NCBI GenBank assembly: GCA_963573315.1
Contig: OY752154.1
Span: 1 to 64,000, forward strand
Direction of reading: 5' to 3'
DNA from: Entomortierella parvispora
Lineage: Eukaryota > Mortierellomycota > Mortierellomycetes > Mortierellales > Mortierellaceae
DNA: 64,000 bases
Shown here piece after piece: positions 28,611 through 39,849 of the stretch. A program made the position numbers and the translations under genes. Each line of letters opens with the position of its first letter. Position 1 is the first letter of the stretch. The notes below the pieces were generated by a model, which worked only from the letters and a program-made list of their open reading frames with translations, was not told the DNA's origin and did no database searches.

Positions 28611-30676
28611 AACAATGTGTTAAAAAAATAATAGTAATGATATGTAAAATAATTTTCAAGATAATAAAGAGATTAATTGAGGATGACTAGCCAATGATTA
28701 TAAAGGAGGTTTAAATACCAAATATCCTAGCTAATAATTTAAAGCTTAGCTAAATCTAGGATTATCCTATGGGAAACCAAAAATTTTTAAATAAATAAAC
28801 AACCTTATGAACTGAAACATCTAAGTAATAAGAGGAAAAAAAATCAACTGAGATTCTGCTAGTAGTGGTGAGCGAAAACAGATAAGCCTGCCGGCATAAA
28901 GCTGGCTATAATATATAATTTAATTATGAATAATTGATTTCTTCCCTGGTATTGTATAAATGCTTTGGGATTAATGAAATTTCTGGAAGTGAAATATACC
29001 AAAGAGGGTGATAGTCCCGTAATAATTAAATTATAATTTGTTCATTCATTGCTTTTGTAATGGATAATAATAACAAATAATTATGCTTTAAGCATAATCT
29101 ATATAAAAAAAGTAAGATGGAAGATAATCTGTCTGAATAAGGGGAACCATCCTCTAAGGCTAAATATGAATCATTGAGCGATAGTGAATAGTACCGTGAG
29201 GGAAACGTTGAAAAGCAAGTAGATAACTGGTGAAATAGATCCTGAATCAATAATCTTATAAGCAGTCGGAGTATGAAAAAAATAAAATAGTATGACGACG
29301 TACCTTTTGCATCATGGGTCAGCGAGTTTATAGGTAGTGCAAGTAAATTTAACGAAATAAAAAATTTTTTATAATAATTAAATACTTAGTGAAAGCGATC
29401 ATAAATTATTTATTAATTTATGAGGAAAGTACTATATATAAGACCCGAAACCAGGTGATCTTACCATGGCCAGGTGTAAGACCGAACCAACTACTGTTGC
29501 AATAGTACTGGATGAGCTGTGGTAGGGAGTGAAAGGCTAATCTTACCTGGAGATAGCTGGTATTCTGCGAAACCTATTTAGGTAGGATCTATATTTGAAT
29601 TATAGCAAGTAGTGCTCTGCTTTTAGCAATCCATTTGTTATTATGATAAATGGGATTGTATTTTTTAATACAATTTATATTTAATGGGGGGATTATTATG
29701 ATTCTATCCACTGAAGGCAATCAAACCAATGGTTATAAATTCAAGATATAGGGTCAGACTATGGGTGCTAAGGCCGATAGTCGAATGGGGAAGAGCCCAG
29801 AATAGTAACTAAGGTCCCTAAATAAATACTAAGTGAATATAAGGTAGTGTCGTATAGAAAACATCCATTATGTAGGCTTGGAGGCAGCAATCATTTAGAG
29901 AAAGCGTAAATGCTCAATGGTCTTTTTTAATATATGATGCACCAATAATTTAACGGGTCTAAAGTATTTTACCGATGTTCTATCTGCAAAATAATATTAA
30001 TAACTTACCTAACCTTCGGGATAGGCCTTTTTTGTTAATCAAATAAGGTGGTTCCTAGTGAACCATTATAAAAATTTGCTGGGTAGCAGAACATACTATA
30101 AATGGAATGAAGGGTATTTTTTAATTACCTTGACATAATAGTAGAGATTATGCTGACATGAGTAACGCAAAAGCATTAAAATATGCTTCACCGAATGCCT
30201 AAGGGTTCCATAGAAAAATTAAATTGCTATGGGTTAAACGGTCTCTAAGAATATAAGCGAAAGCTTTGATTGATGAGGAATTTATTATAAATATATTTAA
30301 TAGAGAGTAAATTAATTAAAAATTGATTTATTTTTTTTATTTATACAGGAAAAAATAATATAAAATATACCGTACTCTAAACCGACACTGGTAGGCAGGT
30401 AGAATATACTAAGGTGTTGAGAGAACTCTCCTGAAGGAACTAGGCAAAATAACTCTGTAATTTCGAAAGAAAGAGTGGCTATTGAATTATATAATTTGAT
30501 AGCTGGCACATAAATGTGAGGTACGACTGTTTACTAAAAACACAGCACTTTGCCAACATAATAATGGATGTATAAAGTGTGATACCTGCTCAATGCCAAA
30601 CGTATAAATTTTTTGGTTTCACGATCAAAAATTAAACATTGGTCAATAGCGGCTGTAACTATGACAGTCCTAAGGT

Positions 30677-31598
30677 AGCTCTGTTAAAGAGTTCATAACA
30701 TAAAATTATGACGATAAATATAAATTTATTCGCTGCCCCTTTTACGAGTGATCGTATAATTGAATTTGGCTGTATGCTGGAAAATCCTTAGAGCTTTAAG
30801 TACTAGATAACATATCAGTAAAAATCTTAAAGATTGGACAATCAGCAGGGAAGTTTTAGTAACCCCTCAGAGACTACACGCCAAAATCTATTTAAAATAA
30901 TAACATTGAACCCGATAAGTTTACCCAATTACAATAATTTATTTTTAAGGTGGGCATGTACCTTATTACCGTTACTAATATATAATAGGAATAATTTATT
31001 ATTTCTAGAAAATGAATTGATTAAAATTTAGTTTAGACTAAGGCTGGCTTTAATTAGCAGGCATTTATAATATTAATAATGGTACAAAATAACGTTAATT
31101 TGTATGATCCTAAAGTACTTAACCCTTATTGGGTTGTAGGTTTTACGGATGGTGAAGGATGTTTCCATGTTAGTGTATCAAAAAATAGTTCTGCAACATT
31201 AGGATACCAAGTATCCTTAGAATTCTCTATAACTCAACTTATAAGAGATGAAGAAGTGATGAAAAAATTTATTTCATTCTTCGGTTGTGGATATGTAATT
31301 TATGATTCTAATATGAAAATGCAATATCGGGTGAGAGATAGAAAGGAATTATCCGTTTTTATATTACCTTTTTTTGATAGTTATCCTCTTTTAACTGTTA
31401 AGTCGAAAGATTATGAAGATTTTAAAAAAGTTCATGCTATGCTAGAGAAAAAATTACATTTAACTCCAGAAGGATTAGATGCAATTCGAAGTATCCAAGC
31501 TGGTATGAATCGTAATAGAAAATAAACACCCCCCAATTCTATTATAATAAGTAGATTATGATATAGTCCAACCCATTATGAAAATAATGGAAATTTTG
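30677..31598 (+). other. rnl group I intron 1 (E. coli position 1931)
   Basis: Splits CCTAAGGT|AGCGAAAT, which places it after the base equivalent to U1931, a widely used site. The core has TGTATGCTGGAAAATCC, TTAAAGATTGGACAATCAGCAGG, CCTCAGAGACTACACG and GATATAGTCC, like the cox3 intron and cox1 introns 2 and 4. Confidence 0.88.
31079..31525 (+). CDS. LAGLIDADG endonuclease in rnl intron 1
   Basis: 148 residues with one motif, VVGFTDGEGCFHV near 18-30, then YQVSLEFSITQ and a closing HLTPEGLDAIRSIQAGMN. With one motif it should act as a homodimer. The sequence before its ATG contains TTACCGTTACTAATA and GAATTGATTAAAATTTAGTT, which resemble atp9-leader blocks. AACACCCCCC follows the stop directly. 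Confidence 0.88.
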   Translation: MVQNNVNLYDPKVLNPYWVVGFTDGEGCFHVSVSKNSSATLGYQVSLEFSITQLIRDEEVMKKFISFFGCGYVIYDSNMKMQYRVRDRKELSVFILPFFDSYPLLTVKSKDYEDFKKVHAMLEKKLHLTPEGLDAIRSIQAGMNRNRK

Positions 31599-32654
31599 AG
31601 CGAAATACCTAGTCGGATAATTGCCGACGTGCATGAATGGTTTAACGATACTTCAACTGTCTCCAGGAGAGACTCAGTGAAATTGAACTAACCGTGATGA
31701 TGCGGTTTACCTACAGCTAGACACGAAGACCCTATGAAGCTTTACTGTAGTTAATTATTGTTAATTTTTTATTAAGATACAGCAATAAGGTAGTTGATTA
31801 AACAAAACTGAGAGCCCTTAACTTAATATAAAATTAACTAAGATAATATTCAATCTTTATATTATTCCTTCCTTGTATCTTTTAGGTGAAGGTTTTAAAG
31901 GTTTTTGACTTTTAGAATCTTATAGGTTGAAATATATAAAGTATCTTGAATATTCTTCCCCCTCTTATGAGGGGGACCTGGAAAATTTTATAAAATAATA
32001 GCTTCTCTATTGGAAGCATCCGTTTTTCGGGACGGAGATAATATTAATTTATAAAGGTACCCCAAAGGGAAAATGATTAATTGGCAGTTTACCTGGGGCG
32101 GGATTCTCATAAATAGTATCTGAGAAGTACAAAGGTTTGTTTAAATTGGATGGAAACCAATGGGTTTATGATAACCTAATTAAGCGTAATGGTATAAACA
32201 AGCTTAACTGTAAGACAAAAAAGTCGAACAGACGCGTAAGCGGGTCATAGTGATCCGATAGTTTCATTATGGAATGGCTATCGCACAACTGATAAAAGTT
32301 ACTCTAGGGATAACAGGCTAGTCACTGACGAGAGTCCATATTGACTCAGTGGTCCGGCACCTCGATAAATAAAGATGTCGAGTATAAATTGGGTGAATTG
32401 TCAAGGAAAAGTTAATAAATTTAAACCCTTTATTAACTCAACTTGCAGCGAAGTGCACTTCAGCATAATATTAATTAAAATATTTAGGAGTGTAAACGTT
32501 CAACGACTAGGAAGTGAGTTATGCTAACAATAACCTTCCCACGAGCGCCCGACAATTAAAATAAAAAACATAAACAATGATCAAGTTGAAAAAAAAGAGT
32601 GCGGACAAGTCCGAGAATTAATACTTAATAGAAAGAATTTATTTTCTTATCTAT

Positions 32655-32767
32655 TGTTAAGTGTAAAATTACTATAATATGGCAATAATACTTATATTAT
32701 CATATTTAAATTAGTTAAGCCTTTAATTAGGTATAATTAATATTATGGGATTCATATATAATTATTA
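32655..32767 (+). repeat. cox3-type leader copy inside rnl intron 2
   Basis: GTTAAGTGTAAAATTACTAT through TTTAAATTAGTTAA to AATATTATGGGAT matches the cox3 leader at 11368-11480 at nearly nine of ten bases by eye, and it ends at the ATG of the intronic endonuclease. Confidence 0.85.
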
Positions 32768-33478
32768 ATGTTAAAATATTCTCACATACTATTTCAACGG
32801 ATCAAGGACGGTTACTCTGTTACTTCGAAGTATTGGCAAGATTATAAAAAATCTTTGCCCGATTTACCTTCAAATTTACAGGAGATAGCAGTTGGAAGTT
32901 TATTAGGAGATGCAAATTTATATAGAGTTAGTAAAGATACTAAAATAAAATTTGAACAGGGTCATATGCATAAAGATTATTTATTTTCTTTATTTAATTT
33001 ATTTAAACTTTATACCTTCTTTGATGAGCCTTATGTTCGATTAGAAATAAGAGGAGTTAAAAAAGGTCAGGTAAAAAGTTATTCATTTAGAACCTTTACT
33101 CATTCAACATTTAATAATCTTTGGGATTTATTTATTGTTAATGGTAAGAAATCTATTAAACCTAATTTAATTAGAGATCATTTAACTGGTTTAGGATTAA
33201 CTTATTGGATTATGGATGATGGTTCTCTACAGAAAGATAAAAAAAGTTTGATTATTCATACTCAATCTTATACTTATGCAGAAGTAGAGTTATTAAGTTC
33301 TGAGCTTAATACTAAATTTAATTTGAATTCCGTAGTTATACCACATAAAGAAATATACCATGTTATATTTATTCCAAGTAAAGATGCTAAAACACTATAT
33401 AATCTAATATCTCCTCATATACATCCATCTATGAGCTATAAATTACCAATAGTTGACAAAATAGTTAACTCCCCCTAA
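32768..33478 (+). CDS. LAGLIDADG endonuclease in rnl intron 2
   Basis: 236 residues with IAVGSLLGDANLYRV near 43 and LTYWIMDDGSLQ near 146 (LAGLIDADG_2 type), and end HPSMSYKLPIV. The start MLKYSHILFQ follows a copied cox3 leader and faintly recalls cox3 MYKTIQSHPF. The frame is intact and AACTCCCCCT overlaps the end of the gene. Confidence 0.9.
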   Translation: MLKYSHILFQRIKDGYSVTSKYWQDYKKSLPDLPSNLQEIAVGSLLGDANLYRVSKDTKIKFEQGHMHKDYLFSLFNLFKLYTFFDEPYVRLEIRGVKKGQVKSYSFRTFTHSTFNNLWDLFIVNGKKSIKPNLIRDHLTGLGLTYWIMDDGSLQKDKKSLIIHTQSYTYAEVELLSSELNTKFNLNSVVIPHKEIYHVIFIPSKDAKTLYNLISPHIHPSMSYKLPIVDKIVNSP

Positions 33479-34035
33479 TATGGGGTTAATTATTATTTTA
33501 ATTGATGACATAGTCTGAGCAAATAGGCGACTATTTGAAGTATTTCATAAACAGTTATACGATAACAAAAATTGGTCGACTCATCTTTTCCTGGGGGTTG
33601 TAGTTGCTCCCAAGGGTTCGACTGTTCGTCGAGTAAAAAGGTACGTGAGTTGGGTTTAATACGATGTGAATCAGTATTGATTATATCTACTGTAGGAATT
33701 AGAATAAGAATAGCAGTTTATCTTAGTACGCAAGGACCAGATTAAGTGCACCTATGGTTTACCAGTTGTATAACATTATAATTAATGAATGCATGGCTGG
33801 AAAGCTATGTGTATAAATGATAACTACTGAAAGCATATAAGTAGGAAACAGAGCTATGAATTATTCTTTTCCTTACATTCTTTGAATGTAAAGGAAGTTA
33901 AATTAGCAATAGACTATTGCTTTGATAGGCTACCCAATATTTTTTAACAGATAGGGAAGTTAACTTTTTAGTTAACTGTGAGGTGTAAGAATAGTAATAT
34001 TTTAAGCCATCTAGCACTAAGTATAAAGAATCTTG

Positions 34036-34469
34036 AAAATTACTTATCATTAACGCCCGTAGGGAGGGCTAAAATAAAATATAAATATAATAAAATATAA
34101 ATTAACATTCTCACTAGGAGAAGGAGTGTAAATTAAAATTTTGTCTAATATAAAATAAGTTATATTATATAATCTACTATAATTATAATTATTTATTAGA
34201 TATGTAAATTTACTGTTTTGAATATATTAAAAGATGGTTATTATATAACAATATAAAAGTTTGCGTTTATGAATAAAACATAAATTCATAAAAGAATATT
34301 GTTGGAATAGCACTAAAATAAACAAAAACTTTTTTAAACATAGATTTCGAAATTTTCGTTTTATGTTCCTCTGTTTTAAATATTCCTTTACGAATGAAAC
34401 TCATTTTTTTTATAGTTTTAGAGAATGAGGCCAAACATTGGATGATTTTTATCAGTTTTCCAAAAAGGC
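34036..34469. other. Intergenic, no gene seen
   Basis: AT-rich region downstream of rnl, starting near a small GC-rich patch (ACGCCCGTAGGGAGGGC near 34051). No gene is supported. Confidence 0.45.
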
Positions 34470-34870
34470 AATTTTATATAGTTTTGACTTCAAACATTTT
34501 AACTAGAGTCTAAGGTAGATAAATCATAAAAATGATAATTATTTATAAATAGTCTTGTTAGTGTCTCAAACGAATAAGTCTTATCGAGAAGAGAAAACTT
34601 TTTATCTTTTATGGCTTCACTCAATTTTGCTTTTGTTTCATCGGAATGATTTCAACCTAAAGATGATCCTATTATTTTTTAGTATATTATATCAGGATTA
34701 AGAGTGTTAAAAATAATACTGTTCCCATTCTATAATTTTTTATGTCCTTTAAATCTATCACAGAATTTTTATAAAATTTTTCTTCTTACAGGTCCATTTA
34801 TAAATATTAGTTTTATCTTTATTATCCGATAGGATTTTCGATCTGTCTGTTTCCATGATAGAGTAAATTA
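34470..34870 (-). pseudogene. Decayed GIY-YIG endonuclease
   Basis: The minus strand shows TDRSKILSDNKDKTNIYKWTC (34790-34855), then after frameshifts GSSLG, an in-frame TGA, and NHSDETKAKLSEAIKDKK (34580-34665). Stops and deletions elsewhere. It lies between rnl and trnM and has no recognisable leader. Confidence 0.75.
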
Positions 34871-35075
34871 CCGCGGATTAATAGCATAATTAAAGGAAGA
34901 ATTTAACTTCTACCATATCTGTGAATAGGCTTTAATATCTTAAGGAATAATCTATTCAGATTATAATAAATAATTACATAATAAATAATTATATAATATT
35001 TATATTATCATTATACAATATTGTGATATATTAAAAATAGATTTTATTATAAAATTTATTGTTATAAATATAGAA

Positions 35076-35147
35076 GCGCGGATGACAGAATTGAACTATC
35101 AATACAAGATCATGAGTCTTGGGTGTTAACCATTACACTAATCCACA
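35076..35147 (-). tRNA. trnM: tRNA-Met(CAU), copy 1
   Basis: Minus-strand acceptor TGTGGAT/ATCCGCG, anticodon stem-loop CAAGA-CTCATGA-TCTTG (anticodon CAT). It differs clearly from the second Met tRNA at 62597. Which one is the initiator cannot be decided by eye. Confidence 0.86.
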
Positions 35148-35343
35148 TTTTTTATTTCTGTTAATAAAATTTTTATTATTACCCTACGAGGGAGGAAAGG
35201 GAATGTTTATTTCTGGTGGATTTAGCTTTTTCCAGAGGATAATGTTAAGTTTATTTTTGATAAAAATAAACTTAATTTTATTACATTAATTTATAAATTA
35301 ATAATACAAAATTTTTTTATAAATATATTTAACTTTGTATTTT

Positions 35344-35415
35344 AGGACTGAGAGGACTTGAACCTCTACTATCGGTCTTATCAAGACCGCGCTTTAACCA
35401 ATTAAGCTACAATCC
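35344..35415 (-). tRNA. trnI: tRNA-Ile(GAU)
   Basis: Minus-strand acceptor GGATTGT paired with CAGTCC, anticodon stem-loop CGGTC-TTGATAA-GACCG (anticodon GAT), T arm AGAGG/CCTCT around TTCAAGT. Confidence 0.87.
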
Positions 35416-35503
35416 TCTAGTTAAATAAAAAAGTAAACGCCCTTTTTATATAATCATTATAATAACTATAATCATATATTAATAACTATAATCATTAGTT
35501 AAT

Positions 35504-35618
35504 TAGTTAGGTGAACATAAATATATTTACCGTTTAAAATAATTAATAAGAATTGATTAAGAATTAGTTTATTATAATTCAGGTCTTAATTGATAAAAGA
35601 AAAGAAATAAAAAATAAA
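35504..35618 (+). repeat. atp9-type leader copy
   Basis: TTTACCGTTT, AATTAATAAGAATTGAT, AATTAGTTTATTATAA and TCTTAATTGATAA follow the order of the native atp9 leader at 36438-36520. The copy ends just before the ATG of a LAGLIDADG gene. Confidence 0.82.
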
Positions 35619-36302
35619 ATGTTAGCAATCTTTAAAGGACCAGGTTTTATAAGAGGTTTAGATTATTTTTCTAAATCTTATAGCACTAGATTAACTAAAG
35701 AAGAAAAGAACTCTTTTATTATTTCATTCGAATTACATGATATATTAATTGGTATATGTTTAGGTGATTTACATATTAGTAGAAGAAGTATTAATTTATA
35801 TTTACATTTTCATCAGGGACTAATTAATAAAGAATATCTTTATCACTTATTTGAATTATTTTCAAGTTATTCTAATTATGAAGCTCCAATTCATAAAGAA
35901 TATTTAAATAATAAATATAATAAAATATATAATTCTGTTTTTTTCAATACGTTGTCGTTGCCCTGCTTTAATTATTATCATGAATTATCCTATGTTTATA
36001 AAATTAAAATAGTTCCATCGAATATAGGTGAATTATTAAATGCTAGATCTTTAGCCTATTGGGCAATGGATGATGGCTCTAAAATTGAAAGTAAATTTTA
36101 TTTAAATACCAATTCTTTTACTTTAAGTGAAGTAAAATTATTAATTAAAGTTTTAAAAGACAATTTTGATTTAAATCGTACGTATCATAATAAAGGAAGA
36201 GATCAATATATAATCTATATTAGAACTGAATCTATAGATAAATTTAGATCTCTTGTTACACCATATTTTCATGAATCTATGATATATAAACTAACTGTTT
36301 AA
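35619..36302 (+). CDS. LAGLIDADG homing endonuclease with captured atp9 leader
   Basis: 227 residues with ILIGICLGDLHISR near 46 and [13 protein letters not shown] near 147 (LAGLIDADG_2 type), and end HESMIYKLTV. It is closely related to the cox2-fused endonuclease and to the one nested in cox1 intron 3. The first residues (MLAIFKGPGF) take the place of atp9 [11 protein letters not shown]. It lies directly upstream of native atp9 in the same direction, so the atp9 5' region has been duplicated around it. AACACCCCCT follows at 36384. Confidence 0.9.
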   Translation: MLAIFKGPGFIRGLDYFSKSYSTRLTKEEKNSFIISFELHDILIGICLGDLHISRRSINLYLHFHQGLINKEYLYHLFELFSSYSNYEAPIHKEYLNNKYNKIYNSVFFNTLSLPCFNYYHELSYVYKIKIVPSNIGELLNARSLAYWAMDDGSKIESKFYLNTNSFTLSEVKLLIKVLKDNFDLNRTYHNKGRDQYIIYIRTESIDKFRSLVTPYFHESMIYKLTV

Positions 36303-36419
36303 ATATTATAATATTTATTTAGTGTCTGGTAGGGGCTTTATAAATATACCAGTAAGCTTTTTATTTTTTATTTCTATTCAAATGAACACCCCCTGTAGGC
36401 CTCTTTCCAAATATATTTA

Positions 36420-36755
<336 letters not shown>

Positions 36756-36802
36756 TTGTAAGTGCAAAATCCCCCTTCTTACTTAATATCTTATAAAAAA
36801 AT

Positions 36803-37440
36803 ATGGTTACAATACAAAATTACATCTTAGAAGTGTTTATTACTTTCAATAATAGTGATATTTTATTAGCTAGTATCATTCCTATAAAAATCTACTATAA
36901 TTCAGATTTGAATAAAGTTTTGATTATTGAAGATAATAGGGAGGAAATCAGATGTTTATAAATGGTTTAATGTGTTAACAGAAGAATTTATATAGATAAT
37001 TCAACAAACCTAGCTAAAAAATTACAATAGTATTTTCAATATAGATATATTTAGTCCAGATCGATATTAAAGTAAAATTTATTTTTCAATATTTAAATAT
37101 GGGTATTTCAACTTTAATTTATAAATTATTAAATAATATGAGATAGAGAATACCATTGATTGAGAATAATACTATATAGTTACTATGAAGTCAGATCTAA
37201 ACATTTTACTTACTGCTGGAAATTCTTTGAACTATAAATATAGAGTAGAAAGCTTAGATAAATGAGTGTCTTAAAAAAAGATAAGTAAAGTAAAATAAAG
37301 AGATGAAAATAACCCCTTCTATGTAAAATCTCATACAGACATGATAAGATTATTACAAAAAGAAAGAGTATTAGCTCGTTCTAAATCACCTAATGATGCT
37401 AACTTTAATGAATCTAATATATTTTAATAATTTGGTCCTC
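36803..37440 (+). pseudogene. Decayed GIY-YIG endonuclease
   Basis: Shows IPIKIYYNSDLNKVLIIEDNR at 36875-36940 (the usual lead-in to the GIY domain), then broken pieces such as NILLTAGNSLNYKYRVESLDK near 37195-37265 and SHTDMIRLLQKERVLARSKSPNDANF near 37328-37410, which is the NUMOD/terminal part. Many stops. It sits between atp9 and nad3. Confidence 0.72.
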
Positions 37441-37479
37441 CTATTAGTCCATTTTTAAATAAAAATTTTGTATTTGTCA

Positions 37480-37760
37480 TATTATTTTAGATATTTCATT
37501 ATGCATTTATTCAAAAAAAGGATTTTTTCACTTAAATTAATGAACTAATTTAAGTCCGTATTTCATCTGAATGTTGAATTTTATCATCTGTTGAATATTT
37601 AAGATTATAATATGGTTTAAAATTTAGATAATAATTTTATCGATTGCTTAATTTAATAGTAGGAACTAGTTTTAAAACAGTTATTTTAAAAGCTTCCCAT
37701 TCATATTTTATAACTTTTAATCACTAAGTATATTTCCATTCTGAAGCTGAACCTTCTTTT
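37480..37760 (-). pseudogene. Decayed cassette with nad2-type leader piece
   Basis: On the minus strand GGTTCAGCTTCAGAATGG (37737-37755) is the start of the nad2-type leader. It is followed downstream by fragments such as YNLKYSTDDKIQHSDEIRT near 37560-37620, reminiscent of the GIY-YIG NUMOD3 region. No frame is intact. It lies directly downstream of nad3. Confidence 0.55.
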
Positions 37761-37784
37761 AAAATATTAATTAATGAGGGGGAG

Positions 37785-38147
37785 TTAAGATTCTTTGTCT
37801 TTGTTAGTATAATTTAACGCTCCAGATGCATACTCGTATACGAAACCGACTGTTAAAACAACTAAAAAGAATAATAGAATCCAAAATCCAGATTGAGAAA
37901 TTGAGTTCATAGAAACTGCTGCTGGGAATAATAAAAGTACTTCCAAATCAAAAACTAAGAATAAAATACCTACTAAATAGAAATGTATTGAGAATTTTTG
38001 TCGTGCTTGTTCCACAGGACTAAAACCACATTCAAAAGTAGTTAATTTCTCCTCATTTGGTTTAGATTGAGCGAAAAATAAATTTAAACCTAGTAAGGCT
38101 ATTACAATAACCGGTACTAATATAAAATAAAATAAGAATGAGTTCAT
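37785..38147 (-). CDS. nad3: NADH dehydrogenase subunit 3
   Basis: Complex I membrane subunit with a loop at the quinone site. 120 residues and three hydrophobic segments. The loop motif KLTTFECGFSPVEQARQKFSIHFYLVGILFLVFDLEVLLLFP (about 35-76) is diagnostic and contains the conserved Cys. Its ATG overlaps the nad2 stop by one base (TAATG), implying a joint transcript. The stop codon is directly followed by CTCCCCCTC. Confidence 0.96.
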   Translation of the reverse strand: MNSFLFYFILVPVIVIALLGLNLFFAQSKPNEEKLTTFECGFSPVEQARQKFSIHFYLVGILFLVFDLEVLLLFPAAVSMNSISQSGFWILLFFLVVLTVGFVYEYASGALNYTNKDKES

Positions 38148-39691
38148 TAGTAGTAATAATTAGTGGTAGCTATCATATGAATACTATTTAATATTGGTGT
38201 AGGGTAAATCATAAAGAAAATAATAAATAAAGTTAATATTGCTACAATGTAAACTAATATTGGTGATAAATTATTACTTCCTGATATTGAAATTGTATTA
38301 TTAGTATCAGGTAAGAAAAGAGTTTTTATAATTTGTAAATAATATACTGTACTAATTACAGAAGTAATTACGATAACTAAACTTAAAAAATAATTACCAT
38401 TCATTAAAGCTGTATTAATTACGAAATATTTACCAAAAAATCCTATTAATGGTGGAATACCACTCATTGAGAACAATGATAAACTAAATGCTATACTAAG
38501 AGCAGGATTGTGATAAAATTTACCTCGAAGTTGGCTAATATATTGTATAGGTGAGTAAATAGACGCAATAGAATTTTTATCTAAAGTATTACCTAATAAT
38601 ATTAAAATTAAGAATATATTTAAACTTGTTATAGAATATTGAGTAATATAGAATAACGTACTTTCTAATCCATTAATAGTATCATAACTTAAGGCTAATA
38701 ATATTAATCCTACATGTGAAATAGTACTATAAGCTAATAATCGTTTTATTTTATATTGAGCTAATCCTGTTATAGATCCTAATAATAATGATAATAAAGC
38801 TGATATCATTAATAAATTAGGTTCTATTAAGAAATTATTAATAATAAAGAATATTAAAATTGATAATTTTGGCATTATTGTTAACCAAGTTGTTACTATA
38901 GTAGGTACTCCATCATATACATCAGGAGCCCAAGAATGTAATGGTGCAGCCCCAATTTTAAATAATAAACCAATTGTTAAAATTAAAGTACCTATAGCTA
39001 AATAATTAATAGAATTCCCTTCAAATGATTGACCAATAACACTTTGTAAAATGTTTAATGATTCAAAATTTGTTAAACCTGTATAAGAATATATTAATGA
39101 TGAACCTAATAAAATAAAACAAGAAGAAAGACCACCAAGTAAAAAATATTTCAGTCCTGCAGCTACTGCTGATTCTGAATTTCTATTCATAGTAGCTAAA
39201 ATATATAAGGCGAAACTTTGAGTTTCAATTGATAAGAACATGATAATTAAATCAGAACTAGATATTAAAGATACCATACCTAATGTCGTAAATAAAACAA
39301 TTAACGGATAGTCTATTAATTGTGTATTATTTTTAATAGTTGGTAAAACTTTTTTAACAGAGTTAGAAACTAAATTCTCCCAATAGTTGAACATATTTGT
39401 TGTTGTTTTATTGAGGTCTTTAATTTTTTCGTCTGAAGGTGTTATTAATAAAATAACACTACCTATGATTAATATAAATATTTCCATAGAGTGAGATAAT
39501 AATGTTGTTTGAAATAACCCTCCTAATATCCCTACTCCTGTAGATAAAGGTACAACATATAAAGTATTATACGCTAATAAACTACTGAATAGTAATACTA
39601 GAAAAGCAATTCTGTGAATTAAGATTGTTGATAAATAAGTAGAAGCTAATGGTATCGTCATTACTAGAGTAATTATTCCTAATAGTAACAT
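38147..39691 (-). CDS. nad2: NADH dehydrogenase subunit 2
   Basis: Antiporter-like proton pump of complex I. 514 residues with about 14 hydrophobic segments. Family blocks include LIIMFLSIETQSFALYILA near 148, KYFLLGGLSSCFILLGSSLIY near 181, FKIGAAPLHSWAPDVYDGVPT near 248 and LLAYSTISHVGLILLAL near 318. The N-terminus (MLLLGIITLVMTIPLASTYL, then GGLFQTTLLSH near 58-68) is the source of the start of four GIY-YIG cassettes in this window. It shares a one-base overlap with nad3 and is transcribed away from rns. Confidence 0.96.
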   Translation of the reverse strand: MLLLGIITLVMTIPLASTYLSTILIHRIAFLVLLFSSLLAYNTLYVVPLSTGVGILGGLFQTTLLSHSMEIFILIIGSVILLITPSDEKIKDLNKTTTNMFNYWENLVSNSVKKVLPTIKNNTQLIDYPLIVLFTTLGMVSLISSSDLIIMFLSIETQSFALYILATMNRNSESAVAAGLKYFLLGGLSSCFILLGSSLIYSYTGLTNFESLNILQSVIGQSFEGNSINYLAIGTLILTIGLLFKIGAAPLHSWAPDVYDGVPTIVTTWLTIMPKLSILIFFIINNFLIEPNLLMISALLSLLLGSITGLAQYKIKRLLAYSTISHVGLILLALSYDTINGLESTLFYITQYSITSLNIFLILILLGNTLDKNSIASIYSPIQYISQLRGKFYHNPALSIAFSLSLFSMSGIPPLIGFFGKYFVINTALMNGNYFLSLVIVITSVISTVYYLQIIKTLFLPDTNNTISISGSNNLSPILVYIVAILTLFIIFFMIYPTPILNSIHMIATTNYYY

Positions 39692-39849
39692 CTATGTATT
39701 TAACATGTTTATTTTATTTTTTCTTCTTTATAGCTATCTATAACCGGATATACCTCCCTATTCTGAAGCTGAACCTTTAGTTAAAAATTTTAATTAAGAA
39801 TAAATTGTACTGGCTATGTCCGATTATTTATAAGAATAATAATAAATTT
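39692..39849. promoter_or_regulatory. Divergent nad2/rns control region
   Basis: Only about 160 bases separate nad2 (minus) from rns (plus). It holds the nad2 leader on the minus strand (GGTTCAGCTTCAGAATAGGG ... TAGCTATAAAGAAGAA, 39720-39776) and, on the plus strand, TGGCTATGTCCGATTAT at 39811-39827, which recurs upstream of atp6. Two outward promoters are likely; no experimental consensus is available to me. Confidence 0.6.

Larger units (their letters stand above)
32367..33574 (+). other. rnl group I intron 2 (E. coli position 2504)
   Basis: Splits GGCACCTCGAT|GTCGACTCATC in the peptidyl-transferase loop, equivalent to U2504. The core includes GGGTGAATTG, GTTCAACGACTAGGAAG, ACGAGCGCCCGACAATT and GATGACATAGTCTGAGC. 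It resembles cox1 intron 5 and the cox2 relic intron. Confidence 0.88.
28645..34035 (+). rRNA. rnl: Large subunit ribosomal RNA, with two group I introns
   Basis: Recognised by conserved segments in order: GGATGACTAGCC (5' domain), GAGCGAAAACAGATAAGCCTG, the CAACTACTGTTGCAATAG region, GGCAGCAATCATTTAGAGAAAGCG, CAGTCCTAAGGTAGC (domain IV), GCCTACAGCTAGACACGAAGACC-like domain IV/V text near 31710, AGGGATAACAGG and GGCACCTCGAT (peptidyl transferase), and the GGTACGTGAGTTGGGTTTA and AGTACGCAAGGACCAG region near the 3' end (sarcin-ricin loop). Exons are about 28645-30676, 31599-32366 and 33575-34035. Both termini are approximate. Confidence 0.93.

Noticed and set aside
29026-29250. 74-codon minus-strand frame in rnl
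   Set aside because: Complement of conserved rRNA; no independent signal.
30312-31031. Small frames in rnl exon and intron 1 (30312-30509 minus, 30834-31031 plus)
   Set aside because: First is the complement of rRNA; second overlaps the intron core and has no family features.
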